34,543 nucleotides of DNA from Caenibius sp. (GTDB lineage: Bacteria; Pseudomonadota; Alphaproteobacteria; Sphingomonadales; Sphingomonadaceae), in assembly GCA_030830695.1 (NCBI GenBank), contig JAURML010000003.1, positions 1 to 34,543 of the forward strand, given 5' to 3'. A model generated the notes under the pieces. The model was given only the letters and a program-made list of their open reading frames with translations. It ran no database searches and was not told the DNA's origin. A program made the translations under genes and the position numbers. How positions within the stretch are numbered: position 1 is the first letter of the stretch; each line of letters starts with the position of its first letter. This document shows, one piece after another, positions 25,487 through 32,981 of the stretch.

Positions 25487-25938
25487 GATTGCGCCCCTGC
25501 CGGCAACGCCGCGAGGCTGGTCAGCGAGACACCCGCCAGCGCGCCGCGCAACGTGTCATTGACCACCGTCCAGTGCGGCCGGACGGAGCAGCATGCCTCA
25601 AGCCCACAGTCATGCCGCCCGTCATCGACGCAAGACGTCAATGCGATCGGCCCTTCAACCGCTTCGACAATATCGGCCAGGTTGATCGCTGCGGCAGGCC
25701 GCGCAAGCTGCAACCCGCCACCCGCACCGCGCACCGAACGCAGCAAGCCGGCAGCGGTAAGGCGGCTGACGAGTTTCTGCACCGTGGGCACCGGCAGACC
25801 GGTTTCTTCGGCCAGTTGCGCCGCGGAAATGCGCGCGCGTTTCCGGCCATCAGCGTCCGGCAGTGATGCACTGCCGCAATGGCGCGCAGCGGCACTCATC
25901 GTGACGACGGCATAATCGGCCATGCTGGATAGACGCAT
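25483..25938 (-). CDS. Rrf2 family regulator of the SUF operon
   Basis: This 151-residue DNA-binding protein starts [14 protein letters not shown], the Rrf2/IscR form. A winged helix follows with [24 protein letters not shown] and the wing [14 protein letters not shown] Cys-rich patch ([15 protein letters not shown]) lies where IscR-type proteins bind an Fe-S cluster. It is thus likely the cluster-sensing repressor of the operon it heads, matching the 'SUF system regulator' group. It overlaps sufB by four bases. The palindrome at 25956-25968, 18 bases upstream of its start, is a candidate binding site. Confidence 0.93.
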   Translation of the reverse strand: MRLSSMADYAVVTMSAAARHCGSASLPDADGRKRARISAAQLAEETGLPVPTVQKLVSRLTAAGLLRSVRGAGGGLQLARPAAAINLADIVEAVEGPIALTSCVDDGRHDCGLEACCSVRPHWTVVNDTLRGALAGVSLTSLAALPAGAQS

Positions 25939-25955
25939 AGGACTGGCCCCGGTTA

Positions 25956-25968
25956 AATCAGACTGATT
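25956..25968 (-). promoter_or_regulatory. candidate operator of the suf operon
   Basis: AATCAG-A-CTGATT is a perfect palindrome of two 6-base arms with one central base. It lies 18 bases before the ATG of the Rrf2-type regulator that heads the suf operon. Position and symmetry suggest a binding site for that regulator or another dimeric repressor. No clear -35/-10 pair was found next to it, and no match to a published IscR site is claimed. Confidence 0.4.
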
Positions 25969-26029
25969 CGTTCCGGTTTGACCTAGTGCCCGGATCGCGG
26001 CTATTCAATGCCAAATCGGGCGCATTACG

Positions 26030-26064
26030 AAAAAAGGCGGCCCGCTGTGGAGGCGGGCCGCCTT
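26030..26064 (-). terminator. strong intrinsic terminator (minus strand)
   Basis: AAGGCGGCCCGC (26034-26045) and GCGGGCCGCCTT (26053-26064) are perfect 12-bp arms around a 7-base loop. On the minus strand the hairpin runs straight into six T (A at 26030-26035 on plus). On the plus strand only TT follows, so it works for minus-strand RNA. No minus-strand gene is seen between pyrD and it, which is why a small RNA is proposed. Confidence 0.8.
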
Positions 26065-26175
26065 GGAGTTGAGGAACTCGTTGCAAAAAAGCGCCGAGCC
26101 CTTCGGGTCGCAAGGCCTGTTTATGCCGCAGCGCGGCATGCCGCTTGTAAGAAAGCGACAGGCCCCAAAGGAATT
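26030..26175 (-). ncRNA. candidate structured small RNA upstream of pyrD
   Basis: A minus-strand RNA of about 145 bases is proposed. Near its 5' end is a compact three-way junction: outer stem 26158-26164 with 26114-26120 (7 bp), hairpin 26153-26157/26142-26146 (5 bp, 6-base loop) and hairpin 26133-26139/26123-26129 (7 bp, 3-base loop). All pairs are exact Watson-Crick. A small GGG/CCC hairpin follows near 26099-26107, then the 12-bp terminator. A weak promoter-like pair (TTGTCG at 26210-26205, ATTCAT at 26187-26182 on minus) would start RNA near 26175. No known RNA family was recognised. A minus-strand open frame of 78 codons also crosses it, without a ribosome site. A plus-strand leader of pyrD is an alternative for the junction. 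Confidence 0.5.
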
Positions 26176-26181
26176 TCTTGT

Positions 26182-26256
26182 ATGAATCCGACATTTTCGT
26201 TCGTCGACAACCGCCGCGCCCTTTGCCATAGGCTACAGTCATGCTGTTCCCGCTGA
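26182..26256 (+). CDS. possible leader peptide overlapping pyrD
   Basis: A 24-codon frame begins with ATG 26182, nine bases after AAGGA (26168-26172), and ends with TGA at 26254-26256, sixteen bases inside pyrD. The peptide has no recognised motif and its third-position bases are not clearly coding. pyrD itself has only a weak ribosome site, so coupling through this frame is possible. The evidence is the ribosome site and the overlap only. Confidence 0.25.
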   Translation: MNPTFSFVDNRRALCHRLQSCCSR

Positions 26257-27284
26257 TCCGCCCCGCCCTGTTTGCCCTGTCTCCCGAAACGGCGCATGGG
26301 CTGGCCCTGCGCGCCCTGAAACTGCAACGGCAGGCTGCCGCGCCCGTTCCTGGCGGTCCACTCGCAACCCGGGTCGCGGGCCTCGATTTTCCCAATCCGC
26401 TGGGCATGGCGGCGGGTTTCGACAAGGATGGCGAAGTGCCTGACGCGCTGCTTGGGCTTGGCTTCGGCTTTGCCGAAGTGGGATCGATCACTCCCCTGCC
26501 CCAGGCCGGCAATCCACGCCCGCGCCTGTTCCGGCTGACCGAGGATCGCGCGGTAGTCAACCGCATGGGCTTCAACAATGGCGGGGCGCAGGCGGCGGCG
26601 CAGCGGCTGGCGACGCGGCGCCATCGCGACGGCATCATCGGCATCAATATCGGCGCGAACAAGGTTTCGACGGACCGGATCGCCGATTACGGGGACATGA
26701 CGCGGATCATGGCCCCGCTCGCTTCCTATCTCGCGGTCAATATCTCCAGCCCCAATACGCCGGGCCTGCGCGCCCTCCAGGATGAAAGCGCGCTGACCGC
26801 GCTGCTGGACGCGGTGATCGCGGCACGCAAAGAGGTGTGCGCGGATGGCGGGCCGCCGGTCTTCCTCAAAGTTGCGCCGGACCTTCAACCGGCGGATATT
26901 GATGCGATCGCCCGGATCTCACTCGATTCAGGGCTTGGGGCGCTGATCGTATCGAACACCACCATCAGCCGCCCACCCCTGCGCTCGCGCCATGCCGGCG
27001 AAGCCGGCGGCCTTTCCGGTGCACCGCTGCGCGATCTGGCGCAGCAACGATTGTGCGATTTTCGCAAGGCGACGGGCGGCGCGATCCCGCTGGTGGGTGT
27101 TGGCGGCATTGCCAATGCCGATGACGCCTGGGCGCGCATTCGCGCGGGCGCCAGCCTGATCCAGCTTTACAGTGCCATGGTCTATGAAGGGTCGGGCATC
27201 GCCCGGGTGATCCTGCACGGCCTGGAGGAACGCATGCGCCGCGATGGCTTTGCCACCATTGCCGATGCGGTGGGAAGCGCATAG
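26241..27284 (+). CDS. pyrD: dihydroorotate dehydrogenase (quinone), class 2
   Basis: PyrD oxidises dihydroorotate to orotate in pyrimidine synthesis and passes electrons to quinone at the membrane. The 347-residue protein has the N-terminal amphipathic helix of class 2 (LFPLIRPALFALSPETAHGLAL), DFPNPLGMAAGFDKDG, PQAGNPRPRLFRL, NRMGFNNGGAQA, and the base-containing block VNISSPNTPGLRALQ (serine in class 2). The C-terminal part has IVSNTTISRP, GGLSGAPLRDLA, VGVGGIANADDAW and GASLIQLYSAMVYEG for FMN binding. It is followed 11 bases later by the gamma-glutamyltransferase gene on the same strand. Confidence 0.96.
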   Translation: MLFPLIRPALFALSPETAHGLALRALKLQRQAAAPVPGGPLATRVAGLDFPNPLGMAAGFDKDGEVPDALLGLGFGFAEVGSITPLPQAGNPRPRLFRLTEDRAVVNRMGFNNGGAQAAAQRLATRRHRDGIIGINIGANKVSTDRIADYGDMTRIMAPLASYLAVNISSPNTPGLRALQDESALTALLDAVIAARKEVCADGGPPVFLKVAPDLQPADIDAIARISLDSGLGALIVSNTTISRPPLRSRHAGEAGGLSGAPLRDLAQQRLCDFRKATGGAIPLVGVGGIANADDAWARIRAGASLIQLYSAMVYEGSGIARVILHGLEERMRRDGFATIADAVGSA

Positions 27285-27295
27285 CCTGCCATGCG

Positions 27296-28996
27296 ATGCT
27301 GAGCCGCCTTGTCCGCCTCCTGCTTGCCAGCCTGCTGCTGGCCGCCGCGCCCCTGGCGGCTAGGGCAGAAGAATCCCGCGACACCCCTGGTATCGTCAGC
27401 GCGGCCGATCCGCGCGCGGCCGAAGCGGGCGCCGAAATGCTGCGCCGGGGCGGAAGCGCCACGGATGCGGCAATCGCCACCATGCTGGCGCTGACCGTGG
27501 TCGAACCGCAAAGTTCCGGCATCGGCGGCGGCGGCTTTTTCCTGCACGGGACGGCAGATGGCGATGTCATCTCGCTGGACGGGCGCGAAACCGCACCGGC
27601 CAGCGCGGGACCAGACTGGTTCAGCCGTGACGGCAAGCCAGTGCCATATATGGATGCGGTGCTTTCCGGACTGAGCGTGGGCGTTCCCGGCAATGTCGCC
27701 CTGGCGGCAGAGGCGCATCGCCGCTTCGGCAAGCTGGCATGGGCCGAACTGTTTGCCCCCGCCATCGCCCTGGCACGCGACGGGTTTCGCATCAGCCCGC
27801 GGCTGCATGATTTCCTGACCCGTTACGCCAGCCGCGCAGGACACGAGGCCGAGGGACGCGCGCTCTACTATGACGCGACAGGTGCTGCCCTGCCCGCCGG
27901 AACGCTGGTGCTAAATCCCCCGCTCGCACAGACATTCGAGGAGATCGCACGGCACGGTCCTTCCGCTTTTTATACCGGTCGGCTGGGGCAGGGTCTGGCG
28001 ACGAAGGTCAAGGCAAAGACCCCGCGCGCGGACGGGATGGAAGCGACCGATCTGGCCAGCTATCGCGCGATTGAGCGCCCACCGGTCTGCGGCCTTTATC
28101 GCCTCTACCGAATCTGCGGGATGGGACCGCCGTCATCCGGGGCAACCACCGTATTTGCGATCCTCAAGCAGCTGGAACCTTTCGATCTGGCCGCACTTGG
28201 CTCCACCTCGCCGATCGCCTGGCACCTGATCGCCGAGTCCGAACGGCTCGCTTATGCGGACCGCGAACTTTATCTGGCGGACAGTGATTTCGTGCCGGTG
28301 CCAGTCGCAGGGCTGACTGATGCGGCCTATCTCGCCGCGCGCAGCGCGCTGATCTCGCCGGTGACAGCAATGCAGGACGTCGTGGCGGGCATTCCGCCCG
28401 GCGCAGCGCGCCCCGCCGCCGATGGCGATGAAGCGGAAGAGCACGGCACGTCGCATTTCGTGGTGATCGACCGGCAGGGCAGCGCTGCAAGCTACACCTC
28501 CACCATCGAAGGTCCGTTCGGGTCAGGGCTGATGGCGGGCGGATTCTTCCTCAACAACGAACTGACCGATTTCAGCTTCAGCAGCGAGCAGGACGGCCTG
28601 CCCGTGGCGAACCGCGTGGAAGGCGGCAAGCGCCCGCGCAGTTCCATGTCGCCCACGCTTGTCTATGGACCGGACGGAAGGCTGGCGATGGCGCTGGGCG
28701 CGGCGGGCGGGTCGACCATCCCGGTGCAGGTCGTGCGGGCGCTGATCGGGCTGATTGACTGGAAGCTGACGGCCGAACAGGCACTGGCCCTGCCGGTGCT
28801 CTATGCTCCGGGCGACACGCTCTATCTGGAACAGGGCAGCGCGCTGGAGGCGATGGCACCCAGCCTTGTGGAACTTGGCCATGCCAGCGTCACCGCGCGT
28901 GAACTGCCGCTCAAGACCAATGCCGCCGTGCGAACGGACGCGGGCTGGACCGGCGCGGCTGATCCGCGCAGCGAAGGCGCCGTAGCCGCAGAGTGA
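27296..28996 (+). CDS. ggt: gamma-glutamyltransferase, periplasmic
   Basis: GGT removes or transfers the gamma-glutamyl group of glutathione and related peptides. The 566-residue precursor has a signal peptide (residues 1-24, ending ARA). Family blocks are EMLRRGGSATDAAIATMLAL, SSGIGGGGFFLH, and the self-cleavage site EHGTSHFVVID, with the catalytic threonine at residue 385. STIEGPFGSGLMAGGFFLNNE and LGAAGGSTIPVQV lie in the small subunit. The start ATG 27296 gives the best signal peptide. It is 11 bases after pyrD and probably shares its transcript. Confidence 0.95.
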   Translation: MLSRLVRLLLASLLLAAAPLAARAEESRDTPGIVSAADPRAAEAGAEMLRRGGSATDAAIATMLALTVVEPQSSGIGGGGFFLHGTADGDVISLDGRETAPASAGPDWFSRDGKPVPYMDAVLSGLSVGVPGNVALAAEAHRRFGKLAWAELFAPAIALARDGFRISPRLHDFLTRYASRAGHEAEGRALYYDATGAALPAGTLVLNPPLAQTFEEIARHGPSAFYTGRLGQGLATKVKAKTPRADGMEATDLASYRAIERPPVCGLYRLYRICGMGPPSSGATTVFAILKQLEPFDLAALGSTSPIAWHLIAESERLAYADRELYLADSDFVPVPVAGLTDAAYLAARSALISPVTAMQDVVAGIPPGAARPAADGDEAEEHGTSHFVVIDRQGSAASYTSTIEGPFGSGLMAGGFFLNNELTDFSFSSEQDGLPVANRVEGGKRPRSSMSPTLVYGPDGRLAMALGAAGGSTIPVQVVRALIGLIDWKLTAEQALALPVLYAPGDTLYLEQGSALEAMAPSLVELGHASVTARELPLKTNAAVRTDAGWTGAADPRSEGAVAAE

Positions 28997-29048
28997 GGCT
29001 TGCCGCATGGCGCGGTGCGGCCTAGACATTGCGCATGAGTGAAGGCGA

Positions 29049-30881
29049 GTGGTCACCGCCTTGCCGCGAATAAGGGACGAGGGCGCCGGTTTGGATATTT
29101 CCGACTTCGACAGTGCGAACAATCTCGTCAGCCTGTTCCTGGCGCGGGCGGATGAGCGGGGGGATGCCCCTTTTCTGTGGGCGAAGCCGGGCGGACAATG
29201 GGAATCGCTGAGCTGGGCGGAAGTCGCGCGGCAGGTCTGCCTGATTGCCGAAAATCTGCGCGGCCTGGGTCTGGGCGATGGCGACCGGGTCGTGCTGCTG
29301 TCCGAAAACCGGCCCGAATGGTGCATTGCCGACCTTGCGATCATGGCCGCTGGCTGCGTCACCGTGCCCGCCTATACGACCAACACCGAACACGATCACC
29401 AGCACATATTGGACAATTCCGGCGCGCGGGCAGTGATCGTTTCGGGGGACCGGCTGGCCACGCCGCTGATTCCCGCGATCCTGCGCAGCGGGATGGTGGA
29501 GCGCGTTATCGGCATGACCGCGCTCAGCCATTGTCCCGGGCCGGATTTCACCTGCCACGCCTGGGACGCGGTCTGCGCCGGCGAACCGCAGGCCGCCCGC
29601 GCGGCGGTGGAGCAGCGCATGGCCGCTATCGGCCGGGCTGATACGGCCTGCATCATCTACACCAGCGGCACGGGCGGGGCACCGCGCGGCGTTCCGCAAC
29701 ATCACGGGGCGATCCTGTGCAATGTCGCGGGCTGCGCACAGATCATCGCCGAAGATTTCGGCTGGGATGACGATGAGGTGTTCCTCTCGTTCCTGCCGCT
29801 CAGCCACGCCTACGAACACACTGGCGGCCAGTTCCTGCCGATCGGCCTGGGCGCGCAGATCTACTATGCCGACGGGCTGGATAAGCTCGCCAGCACGATT
29901 GAGGAAGTGCGACCCACGGTGATGATCGTGGTGCCGCGCCTGTTCGAGGTGCTGCGCGCGCGCATCCTCAAGCAGGTGGAAAAGCAGGGCCGCTTCGCCA
30001 ATTTCCTGATGGATCGCGCGCTGGCGGTCGGCACCGGGCGGCGGTTGCATCAGCTGCCGGTCAACCTGCTGCTGGACCGGACCCTGCGCCCGAAGATTCG
30101 CCAGCGGTTCGGCGGGCGGATCAAGGCGCTGGTCTCAGGCGGCGCTCCGCTTAATCCCGATGTCGGCACGTTCTTCGGGGCGATGGGGATGACCTTGCTG
30201 CAGGGTTATGGCCAGACCGAAGCCGGCCCGGTCATAAGCTGCAACCGGCCGAGCGCGGGGCTGAAGATGGACGCGGTCGGGCCGCCTATGCGCAATGTCG
30301 AAGTCAGGATTACAGAGGATGGGGAAATCCTGTGCCGGGGCGAACTGGTGATGCATGGCTATTGGCAGAACCCGGGGCAGACTGCGAAAGTGCTGCAGGA
30401 TGGCTGGCTGCATACCGGCGACATCGGCCATTTTGACGAAGCGGGCCGGATCGTCATCACTGACCGCAAGAAGGACATGATCGTCAATGACAAGGGCGAC
30501 AACATCTCGCCCCAGCGGATCGAAGGGATGCTGACCCTGCAACCCGAGATCGCGCAGGCGATGGTATCGGGCGACCGGCGACCATGGATGGTCGCGCTGA
30601 TCGTGCCGGATGCCGAATGGGCGCTGGAATGGGCGCAGGCCAATGACGAGAAATTCGATCTGGCGCGGCTGCAGGATCTGCCCGCCTTCCGCACGACGGT
30701 GCGCGAGGCGGTGGACCGCGTGAATCGTGACCTGTCCGTGATCGAAAAGGTGCGCCAGTTCGCCTTCGCGGACGAAGGTTTCACCATCGAGAATGAGGAA
30801 TTGACGCCGAGCATGAAGATCCGCCGCCACATGATCCGCGCCCGCTATGGCGAGCGGCTGGACGGATTGTACAAGGGTTAG
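29049..30881 (+). CDS. AMP-forming long-chain fatty acyl-CoA ligase
   Basis: This 610-residue ANL-family enzyme makes acyl-adenylate and then acyl-CoA; similarity is highest to FadD15/FAA-type long-chain ligases. The phosphate-binding loop is YTSGTGGAPRGVPQHHG from residue 204; the usual T-T-G is T-G-G here and the usual Lys is Arg. Other motifs are FLPLSHAYEH, GGAPLNPDV, LQGYGQTEAGP, the WLHTGDIGHFDEAGRIVITDR hinge and DNISPQRIEGML. GTG 29049 is preceded by GAAGG; an in-frame TGA at 29040 prevents an earlier start. An out-of-frame ATG at 29035 opens only 12 codons. Chain-length preference is not known. Confidence 0.93.
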   Translation: MVTALPRIRDEGAGLDISDFDSANNLVSLFLARADERGDAPFLWAKPGGQWESLSWAEVARQVCLIAENLRGLGLGDGDRVVLLSENRPEWCIADLAIMAAGCVTVPAYTTNTEHDHQHILDNSGARAVIVSGDRLATPLIPAILRSGMVERVIGMTALSHCPGPDFTCHAWDAVCAGEPQAARAAVEQRMAAIGRADTACIIYTSGTGGAPRGVPQHHGAILCNVAGCAQIIAEDFGWDDDEVFLSFLPLSHAYEHTGGQFLPIGLGAQIYYADGLDKLASTIEEVRPTVMIVVPRLFEVLRARILKQVEKQGRFANFLMDRALAVGTGRRLHQLPVNLLLDRTLRPKIRQRFGGRIKALVSGGAPLNPDVGTFFGAMGMTLLQGYGQTEAGPVISCNRPSAGLKMDAVGPPMRNVEVRITEDGEILCRGELVMHGYWQNPGQTAKVLQDGWLHTGDIGHFDEAGRIVITDRKKDMIVNDKGDNISPQRIEGMLTLQPEIAQAMVSGDRRPWMVALIVPDAEWALEWAQANDEKFDLARLQDLPAFRTTVREAVDRVNRDLSVIEKVRQFAFADEGFTIENEELTPSMKIRRHMIRARYGERLDGLYKG

Positions 30882-30894
30882 GCGGAGGGCCTGC

Positions 30895-31422
30895 TCAGGC
30901 CGCCTCTTTCTCCACATACTCCGGGTAAAAGCTCGGCGCGCGGTCGGACCAGCCAGGGGCCGTCGCGGCCGCTTCGCTGAGCGACTGCAGCAGCATCTTG
31001 CGCCGTTCGGGGCGAATCTGCGGCAGTGCCGCCGCGCCGCAAAATGCAGAGGGCAGCCAGGCCCGGACCCAAGGGCCGAGCAACCGTTCATACAGAAAGC
31101 GGTAAGCCGAGAAGCAGGAAAGTTTTTCCTGCGAAAGGTCGAACGCCGTCACCCGGATGAGCTTGCCCATGAAATCCTCGATCCCGTCCAGCACGAATTC
31201 ATCGGGGCGCGCCGAGCGCAGGCCCTTCAAGTCCTGATAGGCCAAATACTGACTGCGAATCGCTGCGCTTTCATGGGCATCGCGCGCCCACAGCTTGAAC
31301 GCATCCTGCCGCCCCAGCCCGATATCCAGACTGCGCCTTATATAGCGCTGCTCCGCAGCGTCGAAGCCTGCGAATTCCCGCAGTTCCGCGATGGTCAGCG
31401 TTGCCGTGCCCGTGTCGCTCAT
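30895..31422 (-). CDS. hypothetical protein
   Basis: The 175-residue protein was not recognised. It is soluble-looking and mostly helical, with LTIAELREFAGFDAAEQRYI near the start and DEFVLDGIEDFMGKLIRVTAF in the middle. A pair of Cys residues (in KLSCFSAYRF and AFCGAAAL) and the aromatic tail APSFYPEYVEKEAA are notable. ATG 31422 follows the ribosome site GGGGGC; an open stretch to 31470 lacks one. It converges with the acyl-CoA ligase gene (13-base gap). An exact 7-bp inverted repeat (31439-31457) lies just upstream of the start. Confidence 0.75.
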   Translation of the reverse strand: MSDTGTATLTIAELREFAGFDAAEQRYIRRSLDIGLGRQDAFKLWARDAHESAAIRSQYLAYQDLKGLRSARPDEFVLDGIEDFMGKLIRVTAFDLSQEKLSCFSAYRFLYERLLGPWVRAWLPSAFCGAAALPQIRPERRKMLLQSLSEAAATAPGWSDRAPSFYPEYVEKEAA

Positions 31423-31438
31423 CAGCTTGCCCCCTGTA

Positions 31439-31457
31439 GCGCCGCCCGTTGCGGCGC
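31439..31457. repeat. short inverted repeat before the hypothetical gene
   Basis: GCGCCGC and GCGGCGC are exact 7-bp arms around a 5-base loop (CCGTT). It lies 17 bases upstream of ATG 31422 of the hypothetical gene, and downstream of the thiS-thiG stop on the same strand. No T-tract follows on either strand. It could be a weak terminator of the thiamine gene or an element of the hypothetical gene's leader. Confidence 0.35.
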
Positions 31458-31508
31458 GTTGAAAGGACAATCACCCGAACATGGTTAGCATCCGGTAAAC
31501 GATGGAGG

Positions 31509-32495
31509 CTAAATCATCCCGGCCAGCGGGCTGCTGGGATCAGCATAGCGGCGGGTGGCCATGCGGCCCGCCAGCCAGGCATCGCGCCCGGCCTCCACCG
31601 CCAGCTTCATCGCCCGGGCCATGCGCACCGGCTGCTTCGCTTCGGCAATGGCGGTGTTCATCAGCACGCCGGTGCAACCCAGCTCCATCGCAATGGCCGC
31701 ATCGCTGGCCGTACCGACCCCGGCATCGACCAGCACCGGGAGGCTCGTTCCTTCCACGATCAGGCGGATGGTCACCTTGTTCTGAATGCCCAGCCCGGAA
31801 CCGATGGGCGCGCCCAGCGGCATGATCGCCACCGCGCCCGCTTCTTCCAGCTGCCTGGCCGCGATCGGATCGTCCACGCAATAGACCATCGGCAGGAAAC
31901 CCTCCTTCGCGAGCGTTTCCGTTGCCCGCAGGGTTTCGCGCATGTCGGGATAAAGCGTGCGCGCCTCGCCCAGCACCTCCAGCTTGACCAGATCCCAGCC
32001 GCCCGCCTCGCGCGCCAGGCGCAAGGTGCGGATCGCCTCTTCCGCCGTGAAACAACCCGCCGTGTTAGGCAGATAGGTCACCTTCTTCGGGTCAATGAAG
32101 TCGGTCAGCATCGGCGCCTTGGGATCAGACAGGTTGACCCGGCGCACGGCCACGGTCACGATTTCCGCCCCGCTGGCCTCCAGCGCGGCAGCATTTTCCG
32201 CAAAATCCCGGTATTTGCCGGTGCCGATGATCAGACGGGAGGTAAAGCGCCGACCGGCCACCTCCCAGCTGTCATCCGCGCGGGCATCGCCGCCGCCCAC
32301 GAAGTGGACGATTTCCAGCGCATCGCCATCGGCCAGGGCGACGTCCGCAAGAGTGGAACGCGGAACGATCACGCCGTTGCGTTCCACCGCCACCTTTGCC
32401 GGGGAAAGTTCCAGCTCTTCCACCAGCGCAGCAATGGTGAGGGCGGAACTGCGACGCGGTTCGCCGTTGACGAGAAGATTCAGGATAGAGTTCAT
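31509..32495 (-). CDS. thiSG: fused ThiS-ThiG thiazole synthase
   Basis: One 328-residue frame joins two usually separate proteins of thiamine thiazole synthesis. Residues 1-69 form a ThiS (ubiquitin-like sulfur carrier) domain: [23 protein letters not shown] ending HFVGGG. Residues 75-328 form Thi[16 protein letters not shown], the Schiff-base lysine K171 in [48 protein letters not shown] and [21 protein letters not shown]. The ThiS Gly-Gly end needed for thiocarboxylate is internal at 67-69, so it must be cut or work differently. Fusions of this kind are known in alphaproteobacteria. No TPP riboswitch was seen; the 17-base gap leads to merC. Confidence 0.93.
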   Translation of the reverse strand: MNSILNLLVNGEPRRSSALTIAALVEELELSPAKVAVERNGVIVPRSTLADVALADGDALEIVHFVGGGDARADDSWEVAGRRFTSRLIIGTGKYRDFAENAAALEASGAEIVTVAVRRVNLSDPKAPMLTDFIDPKKVTYLPNTAGCFTAEEAIRTLRLAREAGGWDLVKLEVLGEARTLYPDMRETLRATETLAKEGFLPMVYCVDDPIAARQLEEAGAVAIMPLGAPIGSGLGIQNKVTIRLIVEGTSLPVLVDAGVGTASDAAIAMELGCTGVLMNTAIAEAKQPVRMARAMKLAVEAGRDAWLAGRMATRRYADPSSPLAGMI

Positions 32496-32511
32496 CCCCG
32501 CCAGATAGCGT

Positions 32512-32874
32512 TCAGCACGTCTGGCGCAAGTTCAAGAGATGCGCCGCCGCCACTAACAGCACACCGCACACGGTAAAGGCCGCTTCCGCCGGACCATGGC
32601 TGACAAACAATCCGGCCGTCATCAGTGCCAGGCCCGCCGCCGCAAACCCCAACGGCGCAAGCTGCCCATGACGCAGCACGCCGATGCCGATGGTCAGAAG
32701 GCCGACCACAATGGCCAGCGCCAGCCCGATGCGGTGAATTTCAGGAGCGAGCAGGGCGCCGCCGCCAAGTCCAAGCCCGGCAACGATCAGCAATCCGGCC
32801 AGGCAATGCACCACGCACAGGCCCGAAACCAGAATGCCGAACCGGTCCAGCCGATCCCGAATCGAAGTGAGCAT
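32512..32874 (-). CDS. MerC domain membrane protein
   Basis: The 120-residue inner-membrane protein has four predicted helices and the MerC-type metal motif GLCVVHC, with C20, H23 and C24. A final Cys ends the chain. MerC proteins move mercury in mer operons, but chromosomal copies in alphaproteobacteria are often zinc-linked. No mer genes are near. I chose ATG 32874, three codons after the first ATG at 32883, because AGGCGG lies about ten bases before it. A Zur-like palindrome (32896-32912) lies directly upstream, supporting a zinc role, though this is inferred. thiS-thiG follows 16 bases later on the same strand. Confidence 0.88.
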   Translation of the reverse strand: MLTSIRDRLDRFGILVSGLCVVHCLAGLLIVAGLGLGGGALLAPEIHRIGLALAIVVGLLTIGIGVLRHGQLAPLGFAAAGLALMTAGLFVSHGPAEAAFTVCGVLLVAAAHLLNLRQTC

Positions 32875-32895
32875 CCTGCGCATGCCGCCTGATCT

Positions 32896-32912
32896 ATGTT
32901 ATGTTGTAACAT
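32896..32912. promoter_or_regulatory. Zur-like operator between merC and ctaA
   Basis: ATGTTA-TGTTG-TAACAT is a palindrome with exact 6-base arms and a 5-base centre. It has the spacing and arms of the proteobacterial Zur box (ATGTTAT-rich left half, ATAACAT right half). It is 13 bases before the first merC ATG and about 70 bases before ctaA, in an otherwise GC-rich region where such AT-rich symmetry stands out. A zinc-responsive repressor site for merC is the best guess. Confidence 0.55.
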
Positions 32913-32981
32913 CATTCAAGGGCCGGGCCGCGGCTGGCAGCGCTCTTGCACTTTGATGGCGCGGCGCGCAAAAGGCGCGCC

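Noticed and set aside
25983-26662. Minus-strand frame crossing the candidate small RNA and the start of pyrD
   Set aside because: No ribosome site precedes its internal ATG, third-position bases are mixed, and the frame runs through an intrinsic terminator; the rest is a shadow of pyrD.
29035-29073. ATG 29035 as start of the acyl-CoA ligase
   Set aside because: It is out of frame with the ligase and meets a stop after 12 codons. I considered a frameshift, but the ligase is full length from GTG 29049.
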